Source: Gnetum montanum (taxonomy: Eukaryota > Streptophyta > Gnetopsida > Gnetales > Gnetaceae). From it: DNA of 44,273 bases. The position numbers and the translations under genes are program-made. Location: contig MNCI01037634.1 in the NCBI GenBank assembly GCA_015680685.1, positions 420,797-465,069 of the forward strand, given 5' to 3'. Under the pieces are notes generated by a model. It was not told the DNA's origin, did no database searches, and was given only the letters and a program-made list of their open reading frames with translations. This document shows, piece by piece, positions 21,190 through 33,125 of the stretch. How positions within the stretch are numbered: the first letter of the stretch is position 1; each line of letters opens with the position of its first letter.

Positions 21190-24100
21190 GGAAATCTTAG
21201 ATTTTTTAATCCAATAGTTCTTATGTTTCTACTCACCATGAACATGGTAAATGGGGGGCTATAATTTTTCTCTATAATAAGTGGCAGGAGCCTATTCTTG
21301 ATCACGGTTGTGATAATTTAGGGCATTGTAGTTGGGTTCGATTATGGTACGCTAATGAGATCTTAGGGATTGTCTCCATTTATGCTCCTTGTCACTCAAC
21401 TGATCGGAAGCTCTTGTGGAATTGGCTCAGGCACAACTTACCCAAAGCTAAATGGATTATTGCAGAGGACTTCAACATGACTAAGCATCCAAATGATAAA
21501 TTTGGAGGGCAAAGAGGTGGTTTAGATAACAGGGAGCTTTCTGAGTGTCTCTCATTGAAACATCAATTAAAGTTGCAAGAAGCTAATGAGAACTATTCCT
21601 CTTCTATTACTTCTAATTGGTTTACTTGGAGTACTGCTAGACATGGTGCTTCCTACATCTCTTCTCAGTTGGATCAGGTTTATCTATCTACTAATCCCCT
21701 TATTCATTTTACTTCTACCAACGGTGCCCCTGTCCAAGCAGATTATACCCAGGTTTTATCAGATCATTATCCTATTCATTGGTCTCTTTCCCACTATGGG
21801 AACTCCTACTCTTCTAACGATCTTTATATTTTTAAAACTACCTTTCTTCATAGTAACTCCATTTTCTCTCTATTGATACAAATATGGAATTTGCATCCTA
21901 AACCCCTTGGTGAAGATGGTTAGATTGATTGGTGGACTAATGCTTGTACCCGCCTCCAACGGTTTTCCAAACATGCGAGTAAATTGGTGGCTTCACGACT
22001 AAGTTCTCACATGTCCAACCTTCATAAGGAAATCTACTTACTTCAAAATACCATTAATAAAGATGAAGCTACTGAGGCTCACTTTAGTCGTTTGAAACTT
22101 GCCAAGGAGAACCTACGTATAATGGATCACTATGAAGCTAGAGGTGCTCACCTCCGTGCTCGTCTCTCTTGGCTCCGCATGGGTGACAAGGTTACTAATG
22201 GCTTTTTTTGTCTTCTCAAAGGGGGGAACTCGTCCCATAAAATTCCAGCTATTCAAGTTGAAGATAATATCTTCACCTCCAAGGATGACATTTTACAAGC
22301 CTTCTTTGAGTTCTACTCTTGAACTTTTCGAAAAGAGGCGATTGACCCTATTGCAGTTAATACTTGCTTAGGAGCTATTACTCCTTTTAATTACTCCATA
22401 TTTGGTGATGCTTCTCTTCTTTCCAAACAGGATCTTGGTAATTCTCTTCAACAACTCCATGATGGTAAAGCCCCTGGTATGGATGGCCTTTCCACAGAAT
22501 TTTTTAAGAAATTCTAGCCCACTTTTCAAGACATTGTCTATAGTGTGTTTAAGGAAGCTCTTAGGGAAGAATCCTTTGGTAAGTAGATTAATGTTAGTAT
22601 TATTAAGCTTCTCCCCAAGTCAGGAGATCGTATGAGCATAAGTAATTAGCACCCTATCACTCTTTTAAATGTTATCTATAAAATAGTTGCCAAAGCTATA
22701 GCTAATAAACTTAAACCTTTTCTTCTTCATCTTATAAGCAAGGAGCAAACCGGTTTTGTTCAAGGCAGGTATATTTTAGATAACGTTGTTACTGCTATTG
22801 AGGGCTTGCAGTGGGCTTCTTCCACTAATCAAAACACCATTCTTCTTAAGCTTGATTTTGCTAAAGCTTACGACATGCTTGATTGGTCCTTTTTAAAAAG
22901 TATAGTCAAACACCATAACTTAGGTAATGTTTTTGAGAGACATAGCAATCTTGTTTTGTCAGAGGCCTCTTCAGTCATTTGCATTAACGGATCCTTCTCT
23001 AAGGTCATTGAGCTTCAAAAATCAGTTCGACAGGGGTGCCCTTTAGCCCCTTATCTTTTCATCCGGGCTTGGAGCTGTTCTTAGATCTCATAATGAATCT
23101 ATGCAGCTAAGAGGTATCTCTCTTCCACAACAAGGAAAGGATCTTGTTTACAGCCAGTATGCAGATGATACTTTTATCACTTTGATTGAGGACCCTAGTA
23201 ATTTTAACACTGCCTTGCACTGCATAGATATCTACTGTAGAGCCTCAGGAGCTAAGAACAATTGGAAAAAAATGCAAGCCATCCGATCTAGCTTCTCTCC
23301 TAGGCCTCCATGGCTTATCATTTTGATATCAAGTGGCTATCTCCTACTGATAATTTCACCCTCTTAGGCATCCCTATTGCTTTACTTGCTACTCCCACTA
23401 CCATATGGAACAATGTGGTGGAAAAGGTGAAACATAAAGCTTTGAAATTGGCTTCTAAACCCTTATCTCTTGCAGGTAGATTTATCGTAGTTAATCATAT
23501 TTTGAGCTCCACTCATGTCTATTACTCTTCCTTTATGGCTCCTTCCAAATCTACCTTTCAATGCATTAACAACATTCTTAGAAATTTCCTTTGGGGGGAT
23601 AAGGATGATCACAAAGCTTTTCATTGAGTAGCTTGGGATACTTGCACTTTAAGTAAAGAACACGGGGGCTTATGCCTTGCCTCTATTGAGCACCAGAGTA
23701 TTCTCTTGGCCTCCAAATGGGTGACTCGGTGTATTGAAGAAGATGAAGCTTGGAAGATCCCTTTTAGGCATAATATCTCTTGTCTTGGTATTCACCATAG
23801 ATGGCAAAATACTCATTAGAGCAATTGGATCATTAGTGAAGGCTCTCAGAAGATCAAAGGTTCTTTTTGGTTTAAGCAAATTTGGCGGTGTTGGAGCCAA
23901 CTTAGAGGTTTGCTGCAATGGAAACCTTCCCAGATAAGCTTGCACTCTCTGTCGACACACTCGATCTGGTGGTTCTCTATTTTTAAAAAGAATGTAGGTT
24001 GTCTTTATGATGAATTCTCTCATAGAGCNNNNNNNNNNNNNNNNNNNNNNNNNNNNNNNNNNNNNNNNNNNNNNNNNNNNNNNNNNNNNNNNNNNNNNNN

Positions 24101-24646
24101 NNNNNNNNNNNNNNNNNNNNNNNNNNNNNNNNNNNNNNNNNNNNNNNNNNNNNNNNNNNNNNNNNNNNNNNNNNNNNNNNNNNNNNNNNNNNNNNNNNNN
24201 NNNNNNNNNNNNNNNNNNNNNNNNNNNNNNNNNNNNNNNNNNNNNNNNNNNNNNNNNNNNNNNNNNNNNNNNNNNNNNNNNNNNNNNNNNNNNNNNNNNN
24301 NNNNNNNNNNNNNNNNNNNNNNCAAGTCTTTCAACATTTTCAACACATTTGGAAATGGTGTCAATCTCTCCAAGTCTTCCTTCCAATCATTCTATTGGTT
24401 TTCGTCAATGTATCTTTCAAGATGATTGTGTTAAGCGTGACCTTCAAAAAGCCTGGAAAATCCTCTTATTTGAGATTATCTTCTTTATTTGGAAATGTTG
24501 CCTAGATGCTTGGTATCAAAACACAAACTACAATGAATTTGACTACGGTATGAAATGCTCTATTGCTAGTATTGTTCAACTTCAATGTCGAGAACTAGGC
24601 TTTATCAATAATATTACCTTTTTTTTAAATGATTTTTCTTTGAGTT
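21190..24646 (+). pseudogene. LINE 3 ORF2: endonuclease - reverse transcriptase - zf-RVT tail
   Basis: The endonuclease part covers 21190-21900, with EDFNM at about 21459-21473 (family GDFN) and SDHYPIHW at 21760-21783. The RT part covers about 22440-23300, with LLNVIYKIVAKAIANKL, QTGFVQGR (about 22750-22775), LKLDFAKAYDMLDW (first Asp), VRQGCPLAPYLF (about 23025-23060) and an intact YADDT (about 23158-23172). One frame holds from 21414 to about 23060 with a few stops. An 11-base deletion relative to LINE 4 at about 23067 then shifts it, and another shift follows near 23300. The tail (CLASIEHQSILLASKWV) reaches the N gap. Not functional. Confidence 0.85.
24029..24322. other. Assembly gap (294 N)
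   Basis: A run of 294 N inside the C-terminal domain of LINE 3. The matching LINE 4 segment (about 31736-32238) is about 503 bases, so the gap size is probably an estimate or LINE 3 carries a deletion there. Confidence 0.98.
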
Positions 24647-24815
24647 AGTTGTATTGGTCTTCTTTTTCAACTGTCGTCCCGGGGGGGTTGCGATAAGCTT
24701 TTGTCTTGTTGTCTTGTTGTAGGTGACTAGGGGTCATCTTGCAACATTGGGCTCTGTTAAGGTTTTGGTTTTAATTTTTCTTCTCCAGCTTGTAGCTCAC
24801 CTTCCCCCCAAAAGA

Positions 24816-25400
24816 TTATTTTAATTTTGGCTGAGAGGCGCTGGGGAAGGAGGGGTGAATTTTGTTGACACGCTTAACAAAATGGAAATATCTATATTAC
24901 ACACTGCTAGGTCAAACACCACCAAATGGGAAAAAATCAAAAGACAGATAGTAAATGGAAAACATTCATTGCAGGACAGGGTTGCCGTTAAAATCGAGAA
25001 GGAAAATTCTATTTTGGATGCCACCACATCAAACATAAACTGCACGCTCCGTCGATGGCGCCGACCACAAAAAATTCGGAATTAGCCACTGGAATCAATC
25101 TCTTGAATCAGTATTCCGGAAATGCTTGCCACTTTCAGTTCACGGTATACCTCTGTAAATTTCTAATTTTTTTTCGACGAGATGCAATTTCTAATTTCTT
25201 TTTTCGGCGAGCTACCAAGTTCATGAAGCCTCAGAAAAATCTAATTTGATTTCCGACGACCTCGGTCTCGCTAATCCTAATTGCTGCCTCATATAAGCCT
25301 CCAATGAATCGATCCTCTGGTGCAGCGCGAAAAGCAACACCGCGGCCGCCGGTGATTTCGACTACACGAACGCGGTGAATGACAAGGTCTTAATGCAGCC
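24816..25400. other. CpG-rich patch, possible remnant of a gene 5' end
   Basis: This stretch keeps many CpG sites (for example around 25030-25070 and 25240-25375), whereas the surrounding elements are CpG-depleted. A start codon in strong plant context (CGATGGCGCC) at 25055 opens 64 codons, MAPTTKNSELATG and onward, with no recognised domain. A TATA-like CATATAAG is at 25289-25296, followed by the NotI-type GCGGCCGC at 25342-25349. A short repeat, ATTTCTAATTT with a T-run and CG-ACGAG or CGGCGAG, occurs twice at about 25158-25210. It could be a captured or ancestral host promoter and first exon. No protein family is recognised. Confidence 0.4.
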
Positions 25401-26377
25401 AATTTTTTTTTGGATGTTTTTGCTCCATTATTTCGCATTGATTTTGGTTGTCGAAGCCTTGATATATGTCTTCTTTTATAGGTTTTTTAATCAACAGGTT
25501 AGGTTAGTTTAAACCATATGTCATCGTAAAGTCTATTTACCACCATTATTTCCTATTCTTAAATATTTATGTATGCTATTTTACATTATATACTTGATCA
25601 TGAAAATTGTTTATAAAATGCTATTATGTTGGAAATAAAATCCTCATAGGCTTGATATTTTGACATTGCTTATATAGTAAAAGAAGCTTATTCATTGAGA
25701 TGCTTTCTTCCTTGAATTAAATGACATCATACTAGTAGTGCAATAGTTACAACATATTTCTATATAATTTAATAGTAACGGTTAATGACCATTGAGTGTA
25801 GCAAAGTTCCTTTTTCGTAAAAAAAAAAAAAACTAATTAATGAGGTTCTTTTTCTTGTTCATGTCTCTTTGTTATTTTTTTTTGTTTCATATATTAGGAT
25901 TATATTATACTAGATATTGCAAAACATTTTTATATTATAATATAAGCTTTTCAATCATCTTCCATTCTTTTGTTGTTCATGCACATTGTTAATATTTATT
26001 CAAACTTTGTAGATATAGAAGTACATGTCTCTTAACATAGACATACATGAATAAATCTCTTCTTGCCATGGTGAATGCATCCCTTTTAAATTGCAATGTT
26101 CCTATGGTTCTATTTAATGCATCCTTTTAGTATAGCACTTTTCAANATCGCTTTTATTTTAAACTTCATGATTATATTTAATATAAATGATTATGGTGGC
26201 TAGCTGGGGTGTCAGGGATTGGAAATGACTCTATGTACCATAGTTAATTCAAGTTGACTATGCTTTAGATGGATTACTAAAATTATTTTTTTCACACAAT
26301 ACTAAGATAAGAAAATTAGCCAAGGTTCATACTAAATACTAAAATCTTTTAAAACTTAAATTTTATATAACAATAAT
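25401..26377. other. AT-rich interval, nothing recognised
   Basis: No coding frame, terminal repeat or family motif. It contains one ambiguous base at 26146. It might be intron or flank of the CpG-rich patch upstream; that is only a guess from position. Confidence 0.45.
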
Positions 26378-27058
26378 TGATGAGCAGCAAGTAGTCCCTA
26401 TGCCCAACCATATGAATCACTAGCGTTCACTAAGTAATCTGGTCAAATTCTAGAGACTTTACCTAAGCGTGAAAATAAAATGATTAAATGCTAATCAATC
26501 TAGTAACTATCTAATTCCTCAAGCTAATTCTAACATAAGCATATGTTCCCACCTACCTAAACAAGTGTAAGTGCTACTAGGATTACCAATCGTTAATGTA
26601 TGCTCGATGTGGTTGTACTTATGTGCATTAATTATTTGTACTTAACTAATTAATTAATGTGCATGAATGTAAATTGCATAACAGTAAAGTGCATTAAGGT
26701 AAACATTATGCTAATTTCAAGGGCTACAAGGTTTATTAAGAATTTTTTCTTTATTGTCGTTCACACCAAAGTGTCTAGGTACATTAGTGTTCAAATAAAG
26801 ATTTGTATACTTTTCAACTCCTACTGTGGGAACTTAGAAAATATTCTAATTGTTACGGGAACAAACTGTAAGAGCTTCGCTATGTTAATAAATGAATGAT
26901 GCCATAAATGCAGTGGGTGCATGCATTTATATAAGCAAGACCAGACACTTCGTTGATGCATATGCATTGATGCATCTTTCCATTTGTCGATGGGTACACG
27001 ATGATGGGTAAGTGTCAATGCATGTCCATCGATGCTACCTGACAATGATGATTCATCA
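26378..27058 (-). repeat. Solo LTR, minus strand, related to the A/B family
   Basis: On the minus strand it starts TGATGAATC (27058) and ends CTCATCA (26378). Its last 100 bases match the LTR A end in order (a CAACCATA match, then AGATTACTT against the LTR A GATCTGGTT region). Flanks ATAAT (26373-26377) and ACAAT (27059-27063) are a 5-bp target duplication with one mismatch. No internal region is attached, so it is a solo LTR left by LTR-LTR recombination. A minus-strand TATA box, TATATAAAT, is at 26925-26933. Confidence 0.75.
26955..26977. repeat. Palindromes upstream of the solo-LTR TATA box
   Basis: ATGCATATGCAT at 26956-26967 is a perfect 12-bp palindrome and GATGCATC at 26969-26976 is a second. 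They lie about 22 bases upstream of the minus-strand TATA box, the position held by GATATC dyads in elements A and B. Confidence 0.8.
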
Positions 27059-27596
27059 ACAATGTTATATAAACATTAAGTTTTAAAAGTTACAATGTTG
27101 TGAAAGAGTTGTGGTCGTTAGACAAGGGTTTCAAAGTGGAATTTTGTCAATTTGCGTAGGCGGGTGGAATAGTGGCTTCTATCTATATGATTTGAGTAGT
27201 GGGATCTCTGTTTAACTCATGTCATTACAGAGGAGGACTTGCATTTTTTTATCGTAGCATTGGGGATTGTGGCAACTAGTGGAACCAAGAATTTGTTGTT
27301 GCTGCAAATACTAGTTTATTGCAAATTTTTCTTCTAGCCTGCATGTTATTTTGGTATTGTGGTAGGGTAGCACAATTTTTGGGAGTGGTGGCATTAGACC
27401 TATTTTGAGCTTGGGATCCATAGTTCATCTGTAGATCTAAATCAAGTAGGACCTTTTGCCATTTGCAATGCCTTTTTCCATTTAGTGAACAGACATCCTG
27501 GTGAGTTTGTTCCTTTTTGTTTCTATTTTTCTTTTTCTTAATACATTCTCTACTCTAATTCCTTGAAGTGTTTGGGCTAGGGCCCAATGGGTTTGC

Positions 27597-28549
27597 ATGA
27601 CCCAAATTGTCTCTTCATTCTTTGATGTTGGAGGAACAAAACGTAAATTAATGAACTCCTCTAATAGTGACTCACAACCCAGTGACAATAATACTAAAAT
27701 GGATGATAATAACAACATTTTACAGTTTGACTTTCCCGAAGACATCTTTAATCAAACCATTCAAATCTTTACCCATCTTTACGCAATTGGTTTTTTACTG
27801 GCAAGATTCTTCCTACCTCAATTTTCTAGGAATGGATCAAAAAGTTTTGGGAACCTCGTAACATTATATTAAGCTTGGCTTCTAATCTTACCAGAGGGTT
27901 TTTTTCTTTTCATTTTTGAAACCAAGGTTATGGTAAATTTTGTGAAACAAAAATCAATTTGGGATGTCTATGAATCCTTTTTAGTGCGTCAACCCTAGAA
28001 GGAGGATTTTAACCTTGAGAATAAAAGTAAAAGTAATTTTCTGGTTTGGATAGAATCTCCAAGGTTCCCATCTCATTTTCTCCCCATGTTGACATTTTTT
28101 CTACGCAAGTTGGGGAGGTCATCGGTATGGAGTCCTTTTCAGGTTTCCATACAAGACCAACTGAGCGAGTGTGTGTTAAAATTGAAATGCAAAAGCAACG
28201 TTCTGACTCATTGGAATTCAATGTGAAAGGAAGGACTTTTGTCCAAAAAATTTCATATCTTATGCTTCCAAATCGTTGTTATTATTGTCTTGATCCTAAT
28301 CATTGAAAAGCTCAATATCCAAAGTTATTGGCCAAGATTGAAGCTAAGAGAATTTTAGTTAAACAGGTTAGTAAAGAATTAAAAGATAAAGATATATCTA
28401 AGGATATAGGTAATGATATTGTCAAGGTGCACTCGGCTAACCCTTTTTCTTTGGACCCTAAGATGTTAGATGTGGAAGATATGAATATTGAGGATACTGA
28501 TGTTACTAGGACTTCTCTTAACCAAGAAGGAGCCAAAAGATGCTACTAG
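27597..28549 (+). pseudogene. LINE 4 ORF1: DUF4283-type RNA-binding protein with zinc knuckle
   Basis: ORF1 proteins of plant L1 elements bind the LINE RNA. The N-terminal part starts near 27597 (MTQIVSSFFDVGG). A knuckle CYYCLDPNH is at 28275-28301, but the residue after His is a stop (TGA 28304) and the last Cys of CX2CX4HX4C is a Tyr. A basic, Lys-rich tail follows (28328-28549). The frame is shifted at least twice between 27850 and 28046. The DUF4283 label comes from position and the knuckle context and was not confirmed by search. Confidence 0.6.
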
Positions 28550-28768
28550 TGGCTGGGAGTGAGTTACTTGGAAATCTTATGCCTTAGTCACACGAGATAA
28601 TCCTATATTTAGCGATATCCCTAAAGGGAATCAATCCTTGGTTGTTGCTAATGCTAATCAGTTCTCTAGTAGAAGAAGAATTGCTCATCATCCTTTAGTG
28701 GTTGAGTCTAGAAATTATTTTAAGGCTCTAGTGGTTGAGGGGGATCCTCCTTCATCTTTACATACACA

Positions 28769-31700
28769 ATGAAGTGTTGCTCATGGAATGTTAGGGGACT
28801 CTTGGATCCTTGTAGAAGATATATAGTTCGAGATTATATTTGTAGACATTCCCTTGATGTTGTTTGTATTCAAGAAGTTAAAATCCAAGGATTCCATCTT
28901 CAAACGTGTTGTAAGAGTAATTTTCCCAATAGTTATTATGTCTCTTCTCACCATGAACCTAGCAAAGGGGGAACTATAATTCTTCTTCATAGTAAGTGAC
29001 ATGAGTCTATTATTGATCATGGTCATGATAATTTAGGGCATTGTTGTTGGGTTTGGTTATAGTATGCTAATGAAATCCTAGGGATTGTTTCCATTTATGC
29101 TCCTTATAATCTGAATGATTGGAAGCTTTTTTGGAATTGGCTTGGGCACAACTTGCCTGTAGCTAATTGGATCATCACAGAAGACTTTAATATGATTAAG
29201 CATCTAGAGGATAACTTTGGAGGATAGAGAGATGGTTTAGACAATAGGGAGCTTTCTTTTTGGCTTTTGTTGAAGAGTAAATTGAATTTGTAAGAAGCTA
29301 ATGGAAACTACCCCTCTTCTAGTACTTCTAATTGGTTTACATGGAGCAATGTTAGACATGGAGACTCCTACATTTCTTCTAGGTTGGATAGGGTTTACCT
29401 ATTTGTGAATGCTTCTATTCAATTTACTACCACCAATGATGCTCCTGTTCAAGCAGATTATACCTAGGTTTTGTTAGATCATTATCCTATTCACTGGTCT
29501 CTTTCCCTCTCTAGCTACTCTTGCTCTTCCAATGACCTTTATATTTTTAACACTAGCTCTCTTCGTAGCCACTCCCTTTGCTCTTTATTGATGCTTCCTA
29601 AACCCCTTAGAGAAGTTGGTTGGATTGATTGGTGAACCAATGCTTGTGCTCGCCTCCAGTGATTTTTCAAACATGTGGGTAAATTAGTGGCTTCAAGACT
29701 AAATTCTCATAAGTCCAACCTTCATAAGGAAATATCCTTATTACAAAACACCATTAATAAATGTGAAGCTACTAAGGCTCAAGTCTATTGCTTGCAAATT
29801 GTCAAGGAGAACATGCATATAATGGATCACCATGAAGCTAGAGGTGCTCACCTTCATGCTTGTCTTTCTTGGCTCCACATGGGTGACTAGGCTATTAAAG
29901 GATTTTTTTGTCTCCTTAAAGCAGAACACCCATTCCATAAAATCCCAACTATTCAAGTTGATGATAATATCTTTACCTCCAAGACTGAAATTCTATAAGA
30001 TTTCTTTGAGTTCTACTCTTGAATTTTTTGAAAAGAAGATATTGATCCCACTGTAGTTAATACTAGCTTAGGAGTTATTACTCCTTTTAATCATTGCATC
30101 TTTAGTGATGCTTCTCTTCTTTCTTAATAGGATCTTGATAAATCTCTTCAACAACTCCATGATCACAAAGCCCCTAGTATGGATGGTCTTCCTATAGATT
30201 TTTTCAAGAAATTCTGGCCCACTCTTTAAGATACTATCTATAGTATGTATAAGGAAGCTTGTAGGAAAGGTTCCTTTGGCAAATTGATCAATGTTGAAAT
30301 TATTAAGCTTCTACCTAAGTTAGGAGATCAAATGTGCATTAGCAACTAGTGCCTTATCACTCTTTTAAATGTTATCTACAAAATTTTTGCTAAAGCTATA
30401 GCTAATAAATTAAAACCTTTTCTTCCTCGTCTCATAAGCAAAGAGCAAACTGGTTTTGTTCAAGGTAGGAATATTTTAGACAATGTCATTACTACTATTG
30501 AGGGCTTGCATTGGGCTTCTTCCATTGATCAAAAAGCCATTCTTCTTAAGCTCGATTTTGCTAAAGCTTATGACATGCTTGATTGGTCCTTTGTAAGAAG
30601 TATAGTTAAGCATCATAACTTAGGTACTATTTTTGATAGACATATCAATTTGGTTTTTTCAAAGGCCTCTTTAGTTATTTGTATTAGAGGAACCTTCTCT
30701 AAGGTTATTAAGCTTTAAAAGTTAGTATGAAAAGGATGCCCTTTAGCTCCTTATCATTTTATCCTGGCTGCTAATGCTCATGGAACTGTTCTTAGATATC
30801 ATAATGAATCTATGAGGCTAAGAGGTATCTCTCTTCCATAGAAGGACAAGATCTCATTTATAACTAGTTTGCGAATGACACTTTTCTCACTTTTCTTAAG
30901 GACCATAATAATTGTAACACTACCTTGAATTGCATTGACATCTATTATAGAGCCTCAGGATCTAAAATCAATTGGAACAAAACACAAGCTATTTGGTCTA
31001 GGTTCTCTTCAAGGCCTAGGATTTATCATTTTAATATCAAGTGGCTTTCTCCTACTGATGTTTTCACGCTTTTGGGTATCTTGATTACTTTATTCACTAC
31101 TCTCACTACCTTATGGAATCATGTGGTGGAAAAAAGGAAACATAAATATTTGAAATGGACTTCTAAATGCTTATCTCTTGCAAGTAGATTTATCATAGTT
31201 AATCATATTTTAAGCTTCACTCACATGCACTACTCTTCCTTTATGGCTTCTTCCAAATCTTCCTTTTAGTGCATCAAAAAAATTCTTAGGAATTTTTTAT
31301 GGGGGGATAAGGACAATCACATAGCTTTTCATCAAGTTGCTTGGGATATTTTCAGTTTAAGCAAGGAACATGGGGCTTAGGCCTCTCATCTATTGAGCAC
31401 CAAAGTATTCTCTTGGCCTCCAAGTGGGTCACTCACTATATAGAAGGAGATGAAGCTTGGAAGATCCTTTTTAGGAATAATGTTTCTTGTCATGGTAATC
31501 ATCATAGATGAAAAAACACTCATTGGAGTAATTGGATCATCAGCGGAGGTTCTCAAAAGATTATAGGTTCTTTCTTGTTCAGGAAAATTTGGTAGTGCTA
31601 GAGTCAACTTAAAGGCTTTTTGCAATGGAAACCTGCCCAAATAAGGTTGAACTCTTTGTTGATGCACTCCATCTAGTAGTCTCCTATTTTTAAAAAGAGT

Positions 31701-32560
31701 TTGGGTTGTCTTTATGAAAAATTCTCTTATAGAGCCAATTGTTTTTCCAATCACAATCTCCATCATGTTGCTCAATTATTTAATATTAGGAATGAATCTA
31801 CTACCCTCTCTTGGCAACATGCCAAAGTAAAATGAAGGTTTCAAAGACAATATACTCTTATTTACTAGCACATTAAGCATGTTCTCTCCAACTTGGTGTT
31901 CCTTAGTTGCATAATGATACTCCTTGGTATGATGATTGGTTTTGGCCTAATGGTTTCCCTTTGCATTATTTATGCCTTTTTAAAGCCAAATCTTGGTTTC
32001 TTGTGCAAGAATTCCAACTCTTCACTTTAAATAGAAGATGGAGTATGCATCTTGAGGATCACCATTGGAAAGCTATCTTTCATCATGTTTGAACTTCCAA
32101 GGCCCAACCTAAGCACTGTTTCATTTTTTGGTCCTTAATTCATCAAGGTCTTCCCATTGGACATAGCTTCACTTCTTAGGAGTTGATTACCCTAAATGCA
32201 CCATTTGTCAAGTTGATGACTCTTTTGTGCATGTCTTTTGGGATTGCTCATTCTCTCAACAAATTTGGAAGTGCTATCAATCTCTCCAAGTTTTTATTCC
32301 TAACCATTATGTTGATTTTCCTCTATGTATCTTCAAAGATGACTGTGTTAAGCGACACCTTCAAAAAGCCTAGAAAATCCTCTTATTTGAGATTATTTTT
32401 TATTTGCAAATGTCATCTAGATGCCTAGTATGAAAACACCAACTACATTGAATTTGACTATGGTATGAAATACTCTATTGCTAGTAATATTTAAGTTCAA
32501 TGTCAAGAACTAGGCTTTACCAATAATATTACTTTTTCTTAAGTGGTATCTCTTTTGAAT
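28769..32560 (+). pseudogene. LINE 4 ORF2: endonuclease - reverse transcriptase - zf-RVT
   Basis: ATG at 28769 opens MKCCSWNVRGL, the canonical start of the apurinic-type endonuclease, with CIQEVK (catalytic Glu) at about 28865-28885 and EDFNM near 29180. The SDH motif has decayed to LDH (about 29478). RT blocks: QTGFVQGR (about 30448), LKLDFAKAYDMLDW (about 30545-30585), and KGCPLAPYHF. One frame holds for about 2.07 kb with about 18 stops. A one-base deletion near 30845 then shifts it, and YADD has become FAND (about 30868-30880). A zf-RVT knuckle (CTICQ...HVFWDC) is at about 32195-32250. Not functional. Confidence 0.85.
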
Positions 32561-32740
32561 TACTTGTTTTGGTTTCTTTTTATAACTTTCATCCTAGGGG
32601 GTGTGAAAAGCTTTTGTCTTGTTACAAGTGACTAGGGGATCATCTAGCAACTTTGGGCTCTATTAAGACTTTGGTTTTAAAGTTTTTCTTCTCCAGTTTG
32701 CAGCTCACCTTAACAACACACCCCCCTCCCCCCTGTAATA

Positions 32741-33125
32741 ATGATTTTAGAACATGCTTAAGAAATTATAAAAGAAAAGGTTTTGAATAGGTTGGAAAAT
32801 AAAACTAAATTTTATTGTAAGATATTAGACTTAAGGTGCATGTTTAAGGATGATGAAGTGGAATATTTGAATTTCATGCATTATTAGGAACATGGATCCT
32901 ACTACTATTAGTTCCAATAGGGAAGGCATAGAACAATTTGTTCAAGGGCATCTATAGCAACCATATCTTGCAATTATAATGTGATTCATGGGAGTTGTGG
33001 TTGTGATTGTGGGCATAGCCAAGGTTAAGAATGACCATGGATTATAGAAACTAGAAATCCAAAATTAATAAACGTGGAGGAGAGAAGATGATTTTAGAAA
33101 TGAGAATCAAAATGATTGAAGAAAG
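32741..33125. other. Unrecognised interval between LINE 4 and the F2 LTRs
   Basis: No frame, repeat end or motif that I can assign. Confidence 0.5.

Larger units (their letters stand above)
21150..24815 (+). mobile_element. LINE 3: 5'-truncated L1-type LINE
   Basis: It aligns with LINE 4 from about the middle of the endonuclease (28870 in LINE 4) to a shared 3' end. The 3' UTRs share CTTTTGTCTTGTT, GGTGACTAGGGG-like and TTCTTCTCCAG strings. No poly(A) tail is seen; the copy ends near a C-run at 24803. A 294-bp N gap lies in the C-terminal part. The 5' truncation is the usual result of incomplete target-primed reverse transcription. Confidence 0.85.
27064..32740 (+). mobile_element. LINE 4: near full-length L1-type LINE
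   Basis: It contains a probable 5' UTR (27064-27590), ORF1 (27597-28549), ORF2 (28769 to about 32560) and a 3' UTR to about 32740. It is the longest LINE in the window and the closest relative of LINE 3. The 3' end is followed by a C-rich run (32723-32733) rather than poly(A). The exact 5' end is not visible; it may abut the solo LTR just upstream. Confidence 0.8.

Noticed and set aside
23670-24648. Long open frames on both strands across 24029-24322
   Set aside because: They are open only because the N run contains no stop codons. The real content is the LINE 3 C-terminal domain on the plus strand.
25055-25249. Intact small host protein of 64 residues
   Set aside because: The start context is good but the sequence becomes low-complexity with T-rich DNA and no domain. 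Kept only as part of a possible gene 5' end.
31386-31775. 129-codon minus-strand frame
   Set aside because: It is antisense to the LINE 4 ORF2 tail, and the equivalent antisense frame exists in LINE 3; both are shadows of the sense protein.
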